This document shows positions 9,815 through 19,232 of a stretch of DNA of 64,000 bases, one piece after another. The notes under the pieces were generated by a model. The model saw only the letters and a program-made list of their open reading frames with translations. It did no database searches and was not told the origin of the DNA. Source of the DNA: Pseudomonadota bacterium. Its GTDB lineage: Bacteria > Pseudomonadota > Alphaproteobacteria > Sphingomonadales > Sphingomonadaceae. The translations under genes were made by a program, and so were the position numbers. Numbering within the stretch: the stretch's first letter is position 1; each line of letters starts with the position of its first letter. The stretch is from contig JAKPHK010000061.1 of assembly GCA_029550345.1 (NCBI GenBank), positions 1-64,000 on the forward strand, given 5' to 3'.

Positions 9815-10228
9815 TCAGCCCTGCCGCAGCTCTTTGCGAATAACCAGCTTCAGGCCGGACCAGACATCATTGACCGCGCAGACCTTGGTATCGACGAAGC
9901 CGAGCGGCAGCGCGACCTCGCGAATGGTGTCTTCGGTAACGTCGGTTGGCACTTTCGAGGCCTTCTTGGGCCAGCTTACCCAGACCTGGCCGTCGGGCGC
10001 GATCTGGCCGCGCAGGCTGCGCAAATGCTGGTCCAGAAGGCTCCGTTCAGTCACAAACACATGGGCGGCGTCGATCCCTTCGGCCGGATCGGCGACGAAG
10101 GTCAGTTCCAGGGCGTATTCGGCGATTTCATCGAACGCATCCTCGGGCATGGCATCGAACCAGACGCGCTGACCATCGCGCAGCGACAGCTTCTTGGCTA
10201 GCGGCGTTCCGGAGTATCCGGAGGCCAT
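9815..10228 (-). CDS. DUF3052 family protein
   Basis: The 137-residue product begins [20 protein letters not shown], the characteristic start of DUF3052 proteins, and contains VWVSWPKKASKVPTDVTEDT, a well-conserved segment of the family. No biochemical role is established. Its start codon overlaps the purL stop (ATGA), so it is translationally coupled to purine synthesis, although that says little about its job. Its stop abuts the Coq4 gene stop. Confidence 0.8.
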   Translation of the reverse strand: MASGYSGTPLAKKLSLRDGQRVWFDAMPEDAFDEIAEYALELTFVADPAEGIDAAHVFVTERSLLDQHLRSLRGQIAPDGQVWVSWPKKASKVPTDVTEDTIREVALPLGFVDTKVCAVNDVWSGLKLVIRKELRQG

Positions 10229-12486
10229 CAGCCTTCCATCCAGTCCCGGAAGAACGCGTCGTTGGCTTCGCGCAGGTCGGCGAGGGGCACTTCGGGGTAG
10301 ATCGCATCTTCGCCGCGGCAGATCGCGATCGTATCGCCGCCAGTCCAGCCGATAAAACAGCAGCCGATGCCGTTTTCCTTGGCATACTTCTCGACGAAGT
10401 GCTGATCGAACGGCTCGGTGACCAGGTAACGCGCCTGATTTTCAGCAAACAGCGACCAGGCGTGGCGGGTCTTTTCCTTGTCCACCAGATTTTCGAAGGT
10501 CGAAACCTCAAGCCGCGCGCCGATGTCGCTGGCCAGCGCCATTTCCGCAACCGCGACCAGAATCCCGCCATCGGAAACGTCATGCGCGGCAGTGACATAG
10601 CCGTCTTCGATCAGGTGGCGTACGAATTCACCGTGCTTGCGTTCCGCTGCCAGATCGACCTTGGGCGGCATCCCGTCCTCACGGCCGTGAATCTCGCGCA
10701 GCCAAAGTGATTGGCCAAGTTCCGGTGAGCACTTCGGATCGGCACCAATCAGGATGATCTTCTGCGCGCCGTCCTTGAAGGCAATCGTGGCCGAGCGGTC
10801 ATAGTCCTGCATCAGGCCGACGCCGCCGATTGCGGGAGTGGGCAAGATCGCCGAGCCGCCGCCAGTGGCCTTGCTTTCGTTATAGAGGCTGACGTTGCCC
10901 GAAACGATCGGATAGTCGAGCGCCCGGCAGGCATCACCCATGCCGCGCAGCGCCTCGACGATCTGGGCCATGATCTCCGGCCGCTGAGGATTGGCGAAGT
11001 TCAGACAATTGGTGATCGCCAAAGGCTTGGCACCAACAGCTGAGATATTGCGATAGGTTTCGGCCACTGCTTGCTTGCCGCCTTCGAACGGATCGGCATA
11101 GCAATAGCGCGGGGTGCAGTCGGTGCTGATCGCCAGCGCCTTTCTGGTGCCGTGAACCCGGACTACCGCCGCATCACCGCCGCTTTTCTGCAGCGTGTCG
11201 GCACCAACCTGGCTGTCATACTGTTCCCAGATCCAGCGCCGGTTGGCGAGATCGGGGCTGCCCATCAGCTTGATCAGATCGGCAGCGGGATCGACACTGA
11301 CCGGTGCATCACCGAGCGGATTGACCTTGGCCCACGCTTTGTACTCTTCAAGGCTGAGGTGTGGGCGGTCATAAAGTGGCGCATCGTCGGCCAGTGGTCC
11401 CAGCGGAATGTCGCAAACGACTTCGCCGTTCCATTCCAGCACCATGTGGCCGGTGTCTGTCACTTCGCCGATCACCGCGAAATCAAGCTCCCACTTGCGG
11501 AAGATCGCCTCGGCCATCGGTTCCTTGCCGGGCTTGAGGACCATGAGCATTCGCTCCTGGCTTTCGCTCAGCATCATTTCGTATGGCGTCATGCCTTCTT
11601 CACGGCACGGCACCTGGTTCATGTTCAGGCGGATCCCCGCGCCGCCCTTGCTGGCCATTTCGACCGAGCTGGAGGTGAGGCCGGCCGCGCCCATGTCCTG
11701 AATCGCAACGATCGCATCGGTCGCCATCAGTTCAAGGCAGGCCTCGATCAGCAGCTTTTCGGTGAAGGGATCGCCGACCTGCACGGTCGGGCGTTTTTCT
11801 TCCGAATCCTCGCCAAAGTCGGCGCTGGCCATGGTTGCGCCGTGGATGCCGTCACGCCCGGTCTTCGAGCCTACATAGACGATCGGATTGCCCAGGCCCG
11901 TAGCCGCGCAGTAAAAGATCTTGTCGGTATCAGCGACGCCCACGGTCATCGCGTTGACCAGGATGTTGCCGTCATAGGCGGCATGGAAGTTGGTTTCGCC
12001 GCCCACGGTTGGCACGCCGACGCAGTTGCCATAGCCGCCGATGCCCGCAACCACACCCTTGACCAGGCTTTTCATCTTGGGATGATCAGGCCGGCCAAAA
12101 CGCAGCGCGTTCATATTGGCGACCGGGCGCGCCCCCATGGTGAAGACATCGCGCAGAATCCCGCCCACGCCAGTCGCCGCGCCCTGATAGGGTTCGATGT
12201 AGCTGGGGTGGTTGTGGCTTTCCATCTTGAAGATCGCGGCCTGGCCATCACCGATGTCGATCACCCCGGCGTTCTCACCCGGTCCGCAGATCACCCACGG
12301 GGCCTCGGTCGGGAGTTTCTTGAGGTGCAGGCGGCTCGACTTGTAGGAGCAATGCTCTGACCACATGACCGAGAATATACCCAGCTCGACCATGTTGGGT
12401 TCGCGGCCCAGCGCGTGCAGGACGCGGGCGTATTCTGCTTCGGACAGCCCGTGGGCGGCGACAACTTCGGGAGTGATCTCAGCCAT
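10228..12486 (-). CDS. purL: Phosphoribosylformylglycinamidine synthase subunit PurL
   Basis: The enzyme converts FGAR to FGAM using ATP and ammonia in de novo purine synthesis. At 752 residues it is the small (three-subunit) PurL that needs PurQ and PurS encoded elsewhere. It begins with the family's [11 protein letters not shown], then [19 protein letters not shown]-type segment [20 protein letters not shown], and later [11 protein letters not shown] and the VSDGG motif [12 protein letters not shown]. The start at 12486 has few alternatives. The DUF3052 gene follows with a 1-nt overlap. Confidence 0.96.
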   Translation of the reverse strand: MAEITPEVVAAHGLSEAEYARVLHALGREPNMVELGIFSVMWSEHCSYKSSRLHLKKLPTEAPWVICGPGENAGVIDIGDGQAAIFKMESHNHPSYIEPYQGAATGVGGILRDVFTMGARPVANMNALRFGRPDHPKMKSLVKGVVAGIGGYGNCVGVPTVGGETNFHAAYDGNILVNAMTVGVADTDKIFYCAATGLGNPIVYVGSKTGRDGIHGATMASADFGEDSEEKRPTVQVGDPFTEKLLIEACLELMATDAIVAIQDMGAAGLTSSSVEMASKGGAGIRLNMNQVPCREEGMTPYEMMLSESQERMLMVLKPGKEPMAEAIFRKWELDFAVIGEVTDTGHMVLEWNGEVVCDIPLGPLADDAPLYDRPHLSLEEYKAWAKVNPLGDAPVSVDPAADLIKLMGSPDLANRRWIWEQYDSQVGADTLQKSGGDAAVVRVHGTRKALAISTDCTPRYCYADPFEGGKQAVAETYRNISAVGAKPLAITNCLNFANPQRPEIMAQIVEALRGMGDACRALDYPIVSGNVSLYNESKATGGGSAILPTPAIGGVGLMQDYDRSATIAFKDGAQKIILIGADPKCSPELGQSLWLREIHGREDGMPPKVDLAAERKHGEFVRHLIEDGYVTAAHDVSDGGILVAVAEMALASDIGARLEVSTFENLVDKEKTRHAWSLFAENQARYLVTEPFDQHFVEKYAKENGIGCCFIGWTGGDTIAICRGEDAIYPEVPLADLREANDAFFRDWMEG

Positions 12487-12527
12487 GCGCGGCCCTTAGC
12501 CGCGTGGGCGCACGGATGCTAGCCTGT

Positions 12528-13172
12528 TCAGGCCGTTTTGGCCGCGCTTTTCCCCATCCACCAGGCCACCAACGTAACAAGGCCGTAGGCAAAAAAGGCG
12601 AGGTAGCTGGTTCCTGCCGTTACCGTGGGCTCAACCGGGCCGAACCAGTTCACAGCCTGGAGCAGCAGCAGGGCCGTAGCCAGTACCGAAAGCCGCACTG
12701 CCGAAGGTTTGCGGGCACGGGCATAGAGCCACAAGGCCCCGAACGTGATCCCAAGCTCCAGCGGCATTTCAATTGCCGGGTGGTTCCACAGCCCCAGGCC
12801 CAGCTTTGGCGGGCTGCCGGTCAGAGTCAGGTCGGGCACATGAACGAGCAGATCGAGAAACCAGTGCGAGAGGACAGCGGTCCCGGCCAGAACGGCGGCA
12901 AGGCGGTCCTTGCTCACGGCCCAGATCAGACCGGCGAAACCCGCGGCAAATACCGCCGATCCCAGCAGGCTGTGGGTATAGGGCATATGATAGAGGTCCA
13001 TCGGATTCATCACGCTGATGCCGGGGGTGACGCGCATTTGCTCCACCCCCGTCAGCAGCAATCCGAAGAAGGCCCAATCGACGAGCTGGGCGGCCACGAA
13101 CAGCGTCCCGATTCCCGGCGCTTTGGGCCGGGCGGCAATTGCCAGAGCGGGCGCCCAGTGGCCGATAAACAT
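12528..13172 (-). CDS. Multi-pass membrane protein, YdjM/DUF457-like
   Basis: This 214-residue protein has six or so hydrophobic segments. It has conserved His/Asp residues in GHWAPALA, MPYTHSLLGS and LSHWFLDLLVHVPDLTL, the pattern of the YdjM/DUF457 membrane proteins that are often labelled metal-dependent hydrolases without proof. It starts 4 nt after the end of the DUF2177 gene, so the two membrane proteins form a pair. Function is unknown. Confidence 0.6.
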   Translation of the reverse strand: MFIGHWAPALAIAARPKAPGIGTLFVAAQLVDWAFFGLLLTGVEQMRVTPGISVMNPMDLYHMPYTHSLLGSAVFAAGFAGLIWAVSKDRLAAVLAGTAVLSHWFLDLLVHVPDLTLTGSPPKLGLGLWNHPAIEMPLELGITFGALWLYARARKPSAVRLSVLATALLLLQAVNWFGPVEPTVTAGTSYLAFFAYGLVTLVAWWMGKSAAKTA

Positions 13173-13176
13173 CGGT

Positions 13177-13617
13177 TCAGGTCCAGAGCTTGAGCAGAAT
13201 CAGCACGGCGCTGCCGGTGGCCAGCGCGCTGGCAACCACGCCCCAGGCCATGTCGAGCAGAGCCAGCTGCCCGGTCCAGACCTTCAGCGTGGCGAGGTTG
13301 GTGAGGTTGTAGGTGCCATAGCCGACCAGCCCGATCGCGGCGCCGAACAGCACCGCCAGCGGAACCCCGGCCAGCGGCGTGCCCGGCATCCCTTGCGAGA
13401 AGAACCCAGGCAGCACCGCGAACAACCCCATCGCCGCAAAATAGAGAACGTAAAAGATCACAGCGGGCGTGGCACGGAACTTGGCCGCCAGCGCGTCACC
13501 CAACACCGGGCGGTAATACATCGGCACGGCAAAGCGCAGCCAGATCATGTCGATCACCAGGAAAATGCCCCCGGCCGCCGCGCTTGCCGCGGCCCAGTGC
13601 TTGAAAAAATCACCCAT
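13177..13617 (-). CDS. DUF2177 family membrane protein
   Basis: The 146-residue protein has four hydrophobic stretches. The DUF2177 signature is visible: an N-terminal helix with FLVIDMIWLRFAVPMYYRPV and the later GLVGYGTYNLTNLATLKVW. The family is found widely in alphaproteobacteria and has no known function. It is the first gene of a two-gene minus-strand unit with the following YdjM-like gene, and it diverges from xseB across about 80 nt. Confidence 0.75.
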   Translation of the reverse strand: MGDFFKHWAAASAAAGGIFLVIDMIWLRFAVPMYYRPVLGDALAAKFRATPAVIFYVLYFAAMGLFAVLPGFFSQGMPGTPLAGVPLAVLFGAAIGLVGYGTYNLTNLATLKVWTGQLALLDMAWGVVASALATGSAVLILLKLWT

Positions 13618-13700
13618 CGTTGAAAAAACTCCTACAGGCGCGGTACGCCGCTACCATCCTAACTTGACCGCTGCGGTGCGCGCGGTCAATGGTCTGGGGC

Positions 13701-13949
13701 ATGAGCGAGATCGATCCCGACATTGCCGGACTGTCGTTTGAAGAAGCGCTGCGCGCGCTGGAAGATATCGTCCGCAAGCTCGAAAGCGGGGAAGTGCCGC
13801 TTGATGCCACGATGGACCTTTACGAGCGCGGAGAGAAACTGCGCGCGCATTGCCAGGCCCGGCTTGATGCGGCTCAGCAGCGGATTGAAAAGATCGTTGC
13901 CGGTGCGGATGGCAAGGCCGCCGCGACCCAGCCCTTCGATGCGGACTGA
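13701..13949 (+). CDS. xseB: Exodeoxyribonuclease VII small subunit
   Basis: XseB pairs with the large subunit XseA (not in this window) to degrade single-stranded DNA. The 82-residue product matches the short helical family: LSFEEALRALEDIVRKLESG, EVPLDATMDLYERGEKL and CQARLDAAQQRI. ATG 13701 was chosen because the residues it adds, MSEIDPDIAG, fit the usual length; ATG 13689 in the same frame would add four residues. The gene is followed after 6 nt by ispA, the arrangement seen in many proteobacteria. Confidence 0.92.
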   Translation: MSEIDPDIAGLSFEEALRALEDIVRKLESGEVPLDATMDLYERGEKLRAHCQARLDAAQQRIEKIVAGADGKAAATQPFDAD

Positions 13950-13955
13950 CGGCCA

Positions 13956-14852
13956 GTGAGCGTTACCGCTCTGCGCGATCCGCTGCTGGCAGGCGCATTG
14001 GAGCAGATCGCCCGAGAGATCGATTCGATGTTCGATGCCTTGCTTCCCGTGCAAGGCACTCTGGCCGAGGCGATGCGTCATGCCGCGATTGGTGGGGGCA
14101 AGCGTCTGCGCCCGCTTTTGCTGACCGCAACGGCGGCGATGCACGGGGTGGACCGTGCGCAGGCACTGCGCGCGGCGGTCGCGATCGAGGCGGTCCATGC
14201 CTATTCGCTGGTCCATGACGATCTGCCGTGCATGGATGATGATGCCCTGCGCCATGGCAAGCCCAGCACTCACAAGGCCTTTGGTGAGGCGATGGCGGTG
14301 CTGGCCGGGGATGCGCTGCAAGCCTTTGCGTTTGAGGTGCTAAGCGATCCGGCGACCAGCGGCGATCCGTTCGTCCGGGCGGAACTGGTGCAGGTTCTCG
14401 CGGCTGCTGCGGGCGCGCACGGCATGGTCGGCGGGCAGGTGATGGATATCGAAGGGGAGGGGCAGGCGCTCGATCTTCCGGCGATCACCCGGATGCAGAT
14501 GCTCAAGACCGGTGCCTTGCTGTCTGCTGCCGTTGAAATGGGTGCCGTGCTGGGAAAGCAGCCAGCCGAAGGACGGGTTCACTTGAAGGGCTATGCCCGC
14601 GACATTGGCCTTGCGTTCCAGATTGCCGATGATCTGCTCGATCACGCCGGGGATGAAGGCAAGGCGGGCAAGGCGCTGCGCAAGGATGCAGAGGCCGGCA
14701 AGCAGACCTTTGTGGCCCTGCTGGGCGAGGACCGGGCCCGCGATCAGGCCCGGATGCTAACCGATCAGGCGATTGCGCTTCTCGGCTCATACGGGCAAGA
14801 AGCTGATCTGCTGCGCGCGGTGGCGCGTTATATCGTGGAGAGGGACCACTAA
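13956..14852 (+). CDS. ispA: Farnesyl diphosphate synthase
   Basis: This polyprenyl synthetase joins IPP with DMAPP/GPP to give FPP, the precursor for quinone tails, carotenoids and undecaprenol. The 298-residue product has GGKRLRP near residue 47, the first Asp-rich motif DDLPCMDDD at 88-96 and the second, IADDLLD, near residue 225. The residues just before the first Asp-rich motif, HAYSLVH, lack bulky aromatic stops at position -4/-5 typical of GGPP enzymes, though product length cannot be settled by eye. The start is GTG at 13956, in the xseB-ispA-coaD run. Confidence 0.9.
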   Translation: MSVTALRDPLLAGALEQIAREIDSMFDALLPVQGTLAEAMRHAAIGGGKRLRPLLLTATAAMHGVDRAQALRAAVAIEAVHAYSLVHDDLPCMDDDALRHGKPSTHKAFGEAMAVLAGDALQAFAFEVLSDPATSGDPFVRAELVQVLAAAAGAHGMVGGQVMDIEGEGQALDLPAITRMQMLKTGALLSAAVEMGAVLGKQPAEGRVHLKGYARDIGLAFQIADDLLDHAGDEGKAGKALRKDAEAGKQTFVALLGEDRARDQARMLTDQAIALLGSYGQEADLLRAVARYIVERDH

Positions 14853-15347
14853 ATGACCCACCGCATCGGGGTTTATCCGGGCACGTTCGATCCGATCACG
14901 CTTGGCCACATGGATATTATCGAGCGTGGGGCGAAACTGGTCGATGAACTGATCATCGGCGTCACCACCAATATCGCCAAGTCCCCGATGTTCAACGATG
15001 ACGAACGGATCGCCATGGTCGAGCGTGAAGTCGCCGCGATCGGAAACGGCAAGATCCGAGTGGTCGGGTTCAATTCACTGCTGATGGACTTCGCCGATGC
15101 GATGGGCGCGGCGGTGGTGATCCGCGGCATTCGCGGGGTGACTGACTTCGAATACGAATACCAGCTGACCGGTATGAACCGCCAGCTCAACCACGAGGTT
15201 GAGACGGTGTTCCTGATGGCCGACGTGGCCCTGCAGCCGATCGCTTCGCGTCTGGTCAAGGAAATCGCGCTCTATGGCGGCGACATTTCGAAATTCGTCA
15301 GCCCGGCGGTGCGCGACGATGTCGTTGGCCGCATTCCCGCACGGTGA
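14853..15347 (+). CDS. coaD: Phosphopantetheine adenylyltransferase
   Basis: CoaD transfers AMP from ATP to 4'-phosphopantetheine in coenzyme A synthesis. The 164-residue product has the nucleotidyltransferase motif YPGTFDPITLGH at residues 8-19 (T/HxGH) and the later RGIRGVTDFEYEYQLTGMNR, plus ISKFVSPAV near the end, all family-specific. It starts directly after the ispA stop with GGAGAGGGA upstream, so it is part of the same transcript. Confidence 0.97.
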   Translation: MTHRIGVYPGTFDPITLGHMDIIERGAKLVDELIIGVTTNIAKSPMFNDDERIAMVEREVAAIGNGKIRVVGFNSLLMDFADAMGAAVVIRGIRGVTDFEYEYQLTGMNRQLNHEVETVFLMADVALQPIASRLVKEIALYGGDISKFVSPAVRDDVVGRIPAR

Positions 15348-15442
15348 TTGCCGGGGACGGCACAAAGTTCGTTCATTGCCATGACAGCCACGCGGCGCTA
15401 TTCCGCCGCCCAAGAACTGCCTTATTGCGAGACCTGCCACCC

Positions 15443-16120
15443 ATGAACCGCCGTCCCTTCATTGCCCTTGCCATCGGTCTGTCGCTGGTTTCCGCCCCAG
15501 GCCTGGCCAAGAAGAAGGAGCCGGTGGCACCTGCTCCGGTCCAGATGAGCGCGGTGGTCAATCCCGATCCCGATTTTCAGCCCGAAAACATCCTGGTGCT
15601 CGACCTTTCCAATGGCGGGCGGGTGATGATCCGGCTGATGCCCGAATGGGCGCCGGGTCATGTTGAGCGGATCAAGACCCTGACCCAGCAGGGTTTCTAT
15701 GACGGCATCATCTTTCACCGCGTAATCGACGGGTTCATGGCCCAGACCGGCGACCCGACCGGGACCGGAACCGGCGGATCGAAGCTGCCGGACCTGAAGG
15801 CCGAATTCAACTATATGCCGCACGTGCGCGGCACGGTTTCGATGGCGCGGACCGATCAGCCGGACACTGCCAACAGCCAGTTCTTCATCGTGTTCTATCC
15901 GCGGTTCGCGCTCGATCATCGCTATACCAACTTCGGCCGCGTGATTGCGGGGATGGACGTTGTCGATGCGATCGCCCGGGGTGAACCGCCGGCCAACCCG
16001 ACCCGGATCGTTCAGGCGTCGCTGCTTTCGGACCACAAGCCGCGCCCGGCCGTTGCGCCTGCCGCCGCGCCTGCACCGAACATCACGGCGGATATGCTGA
16101 GCAATTCGAAATCGAATTGA
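15443..16120 (+). CDS. Exported cyclophilin-type peptidyl-prolyl isomerase
   Basis: The 225-residue protein has a signal peptide (MNRRPFIALAIGLSLVSAPG, cleavage near GLA-KK) and one cyclophilin domain with FHRVIDGFMAQTGDPTGTGT and DTANSQFFIVF, which hold the active-site Arg, Phe and Gln positions. It should help proline isomerisation during folding in the periplasm. ATG 15443 is chosen since it opens the signal peptide; an in-frame upstream ATG would place a non-signal extension in front. A Pro/Ala-rich tail follows the domain. Confidence 0.92.
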   Translation: MNRRPFIALAIGLSLVSAPGLAKKKEPVAPAPVQMSAVVNPDPDFQPENILVLDLSNGGRVMIRLMPEWAPGHVERIKTLTQQGFYDGIIFHRVIDGFMAQTGDPTGTGTGGSKLPDLKAEFNYMPHVRGTVSMARTDQPDTANSQFFIVFYPRFALDHRYTNFGRVIAGMDVVDAIARGEPPANPTRIVQASLLSDHKPRPAVAPAAAPAPNITADMLSNSKSN

Positions 16121-16144
16121 TTTTTGGTGACTTAGGCCCCGGTC

Positions 16145-17173
16145 ATGCGGGTTGACCTGTTCGATTTCGAGCTTCCCCCAGAGCGGATCGCGCTGCGTCC
16201 GGCGCGTCCCCGCGATTCGGCGCGGATGCTGGTCGTCAGGGGTGAAGAGTCCCTTGCTGATCTGACCATGCGCGATCTGCCCGGCCAGTTGCGAGCCGGG
16301 GACGTGCTGGTGTTCAACGATACCAGGGTCATTCCGGCCCAGCTCGAAGGGCGCCGCGGTGAAGCGAAGATCGGCGCCACGCTGCACAAGCGGATCGACC
16401 TGCGGCGCTGGCAGGCTTTCGTCCGCAACGCCAAGCGTCTGCGCGCCAGCGACCGGATCGAATTTGCCAACGGCGTCACCGCGATTGCTGAGGCGCGCGG
16501 CGATGACGGATCGTGGACGCTGGCGTTCGAAGGGGAGGAACCGGTAGAGGTGCTGCTCGAACGCGCCGGGCAAATGCCGCTGCCGCCGTACATTGCCGGC
16601 AAACGCCCGACCGATGAGGCCGACCGTGCCGATTACCAGACCATGTTCGCCGCCCGCGACGGAGCCGTTGCCGCGCCAACCGCGGCGCTGCACTTCACGC
16701 CGGGCCTGATGGCCGCGTTGGCTGAGGCTGGGATCGGGCATGAAACCCTGACCCTGCACGTCGGCGCGGGCACGTTCCTGCCGGTTAAGGCCGCCGATAC
16801 CCAGGATCACCAGATGCACGCGGAATGGGGAACGATCTCGTCTGAGGTGGCCGAACGGCTCAACGCCGTGCGGAAACGCGGCGGGCGGGTCATTGCGGTC
16901 GGCACTACTTCGCTGCGACTGATTGAGAGCGCAACCGATGAAGACGGCACAATCCGCGCCTTTGCCGGTGACACCGCGATCTTCATCACGCCGGGCTATC
17001 GCTTCAGGGGGATCGACGGCCTGATCACCAATTTCCACCTGCCGCAATCGACCCTTTTCATGCTGGTTAGTGCCCTGATGGGGCTAGAGCGGATGCAGGC
17101 CACCTACGCTCATGCCATCGCTTCAAACTATCGCTTCTATTCGTATGGCGACGGATCGCTATTGCTTCCGTGA
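16145..17173 (+). CDS. queA: S-adenosylmethionine:tRNA ribosyltransferase-isomerase
   Basis: QueA turns preQ1 in the tRNA anticodon wobble position into epoxyqueuosine, using the ribosyl part of SAM. The 342-residue product begins [20 protein letters not shown] and has the conserved [11 protein letters not shown] and IITPGYRF-like [20 protein letters not shown] segments. It belongs with tgt about 4.7 kb downstream in the same pathway, but the two are separated by the carotenoid oxygenase region and so not in one operon. Confidence 0.96.
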   Translation: MRVDLFDFELPPERIALRPARPRDSARMLVVRGEESLADLTMRDLPGQLRAGDVLVFNDTRVIPAQLEGRRGEAKIGATLHKRIDLRRWQAFVRNAKRLRASDRIEFANGVTAIAEARGDDGSWTLAFEGEEPVEVLLERAGQMPLPPYIAGKRPTDEADRADYQTMFAARDGAVAAPTAALHFTPGLMAALAEAGIGHETLTLHVGAGTFLPVKAADTQDHQMHAEWGTISSEVAERLNAVRKRGGRVIAVGTTSLRLIESATDEDGTIRAFAGDTAIFITPGYRFRGIDGLITNFHLPQSTLFMLVSALMGLERMQATYAHAIASNYRFYSYGDGSLLLP

Positions 17174-17247
17174 TCGTCGCGGTTCGTGGTTGACCTTGAT
17201 AGTCAAACTGCGCACAAAACGGCACCTTTGGTTTCCGTGGGGGCATC

Positions 17248-18276
17248 ATGCGTAAATCGGTTTGTGTACCAGCGCTTTTGGCGCTGGTGGGGTTCACGGC
17301 TGCGCCATTGGCTGCTGCGGTTCAGCGCCCTCCAATCATCGATGTCCACGTTCATGCGATGCAGGCCGCCGATCAGGGGCCGCCGCCGCTAGCGATGTGC
17401 GTGCCGATCCATCCGATGCCGACCTGGGATCCGGTTCGGCCCGCGATGGAAAATTTCGTGACCCTGTTCAAACAGCCGCCGTGTAAGGATCCGATCTGGT
17501 CCCCCGTAAGCGACGAAGAGTTGATGACGCGCAGCCTCAGGATCATGGAGGCCTATAACGTCTTCGGCGTCACAAGCGGGCGCCAGGCCATTCTCGCGAA
17601 ATGGCGGCAGGCATCGCCGAAGCGCATAATCCCCAGCCTGATGCCTGAAATTCCACTTCCGGCCGGCCTTTCTGAGGAACTGGCCGCCGCAAAGGCGAGC
17701 GGGGACCTGGTCGTCATCGGGGAACTGGGCTTCCAGTATGATGGAATTGCCGTCACCGACCTGGCGCTTGAACCGCTGTGGAGCGCTGCTGAAAGGAACG
17801 ATATTCCGGTGGCGGTCCATTTCGGACCAGGACCTCCGGGCGTCGCCTACCTGCCCGGATCAGGTTACCGGGCGCGTCTTTCCAGCCCGCTGCTGCTCGA
17901 GGATGTGCTGGTTCGCCACCCCGGATTGCGGATCAACGTGATGCACGCGGGCTTCCCGATGCTGGATGACACGATTGCCCTGCTTTACGCGCACCCGCAG
18001 GTCTATGTTGATACCGGTGTCATCGTTTACACGCAGTCGAGGGCGAGTTTCTATGCTTACCTCAAGGCGCTGGTGGATGCCGGGTTCGGTCAGCGGATCA
18101 TGTTTGGTTCCGACCAGATGGTCTGGCCTGAAACGATGGAGCGGGCAATCCAGGTGATCGACCAGGCTCCTTTCCTGACCCACGACCAGAAGCGCGACAT
18201 TTTCTACAACAATGCGGCCCGTTTCTTGAGGATGGACCCCGCAGGCGTGCTCAAGTCAAAGCCGGCGGCACCCTGA
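17248..18276 (+). CDS. Exported amidohydrolase (amidohydrolase_2 family)
   Basis: The 342-residue protein has a signal peptide (MRKSVCVPALLALVGFTAAP, cleavage near LAAA-VQ) followed by the TIM-barrel amidohydrolase_2 fold. IIDVHVHAM holds the H-x-H metal ligands, AVHFG and INVMHAGFP hold two further His, and FGSDQMVWP holds the last Asp. This group includes cytosolic decarboxylases and hydrolases; an exported version acting in the periplasm is less usual, and the substrate is not evident. It stands alone between queA and a stretch without a clear gene. Confidence 0.8.
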   Translation: MRKSVCVPALLALVGFTAAPLAAAVQRPPIIDVHVHAMQAADQGPPPLAMCVPIHPMPTWDPVRPAMENFVTLFKQPPCKDPIWSPVSDEELMTRSLRIMEAYNVFGVTSGRQAILAKWRQASPKRIIPSLMPEIPLPAGLSEELAAAKASGDLVVIGELGFQYDGIAVTDLALEPLWSAAERNDIPVAVHFGPGPPGVAYLPGSGYRARLSSPLLLEDVLVRHPGLRINVMHAGFPMLDDTIALLYAHPQVYVDTGVIVYTQSRASFYAYLKALVDAGFGQRIMFGSDQMVWPETMERAIQVIDQAPFLTHDQKRDIFYNNAARFLRMDPAGVLKSKPAAP

Positions 18277-18603
18277 AGCCAACGGGCGGCGGTCGCGGTG
18301 TGGCCGTCGGTGCCGAATGCGTCAGGCCTCTGCCGGAGCCAGGCGGGCGGGTGATCGGCGATTGTCCGCGCCGCAGCGACCGGGCGTTGCAGGATTTCGC
18401 GCATATCGGCACGCGACAGGATTGTCTGTGCAATCTCTGCGATCGCGAAGGTGCTGGTCTTGTCAAAGGCAATCCCGGCCGTCAACGTGGTTTCCGCCTT
18501 GACGAAGGCGCCACACATTGGTGCCGGAATGGCGGTGCAGTCATTGCGATTGCGTAACAAGCCGCTCCTCTATTGGCTGCTATGCGTAATACTAAGCCTG
18601 ATC
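18277..18603 (+). other. Intergenic stretch without a supported gene
   Basis: This 327-nt stretch between the amidohydrolase stop and the TetR stop holds no gene I can support. An open minus-strand frame of 118 codons (18204-18560) would end inside the amidohydrolase gene, starts without a ribosome-binding site and resembles no family I know; it may be a decayed gene or chance. No hairpin terminator with a T-run was seen. Confidence 0.5.
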
Positions 18604-19188
18604 CTAGCCCGTCAGCGCAAACAGTTTACCGGGATCGATTACGCGGTCGATTAGTGCGTCGTCGTGGGGCAACTGCCCGTCAAGCATCAGCATGGCAAGA
18701 CCGTGGACCACGGACCATGCCTGTATCATCAGGCGCCGGGCATCGGCCTCATCGGCGGTAAAGGCTGTGGCATGGCCGCGCAGCATGGCGGCGGCCAAAT
18801 TGTCACCGAACACCGCTTCACCGGCATCGCGGCACTGTCCGAAGGCCAGCCTGAATAGCGCCGGGTTGGCAAGTGCCCAGCGGACATAGGCGCGGCCGGT
18901 TGCCGCGAACATATCCTCAGGCGTAGTCATCGCCGCAGCGGCCTGCTGCGCCTTGCCGAGTTGTTCCATCCCGGCCTTTGCCAGCGCACCCAGCAGCGCC
19001 TGCTTGTCCGGGAAATGCCGATAGACCGCCGTGGCCGACACCCCCACCTCGCGCGCGAGCTGGCGCAGTGAGAGATCGCCGATCGCCTGGGTTTCCAGGG
19101 CCTTCAGCCCGGCTTCGACCAGGGCCGAGCGCAAATCGCCGTGGTGGTAGGCGCGGGTCGGCAATTTTGATGTTGACACTGTTACCAT
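18604..19188 (-). CDS. TetR family transcriptional regulator, WHG-domain type
   Basis: The 194-residue protein has the N-terminal TetR helix-turn-helix ([19 protein letters not shown], then [20 protein letters not shown] and F-P-D-K-Q-A-L), followed by a ligand-binding domain of the TetR_C/WHG group (FRLAFGQ). ATG 19188 is chosen; a GTG three bases upstream is in frame. It diverges from the carotenoid oxygenase gene across 44 nt that contain a perfect palindrome, so it most likely represses that gene and perhaps itself. The effector is unknown, plausibly the oxygenase substrate or product. Confidence 0.88.
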   Translation of the reverse strand: MVTVSTSKLPTRAYHHGDLRSALVEAGLKALETQAIGDLSLRQLAREVGVSATAVYRHFPDKQALLGALAKAGMEQLGKAQQAAAAMTTPEDMFAATGRAYVRWALANPALFRLAFGQCRDAGEAVFGDNLAAAMLRGHATAFTADEADARRLMIQAWSVVHGLAMLMLDGQLPHDDALIDRVIDPGKLFALTG

Positions 19189-19214
19189 CACTCATATGTT
19201 TACGGCATAAACAT
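19173..19214 (+). promoter_or_regulatory. Promoter and TetR operator before the carotenoid oxygenase gene
   Basis: TTGACA at 19173-19178 and TATGTT at 19195-19200 are 16 nt apart and read toward the oxygenase. A perfect 7-bp inverted repeat, ATGTTTA-CGGCA-TAAACAT (19196-19214), covers the -10 region, so a bound TetR dimer would block RNA polymerase. The -35 lies inside the first codons of the divergent tetR gene. The binding protein is inferred from position only. Confidence 0.6.
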
Positions 19215-19232
19215 TACTGGGAGATTCGTTCC

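Noticed and set aside
18204-18560. A 118-codon minus-strand frame between the amidohydrolase and TetR genes
   Set aside because: It ends inside the amidohydrolase gene, lacks a ribosome-binding site and matches no family; kept only as a note on the intergenic stretch.
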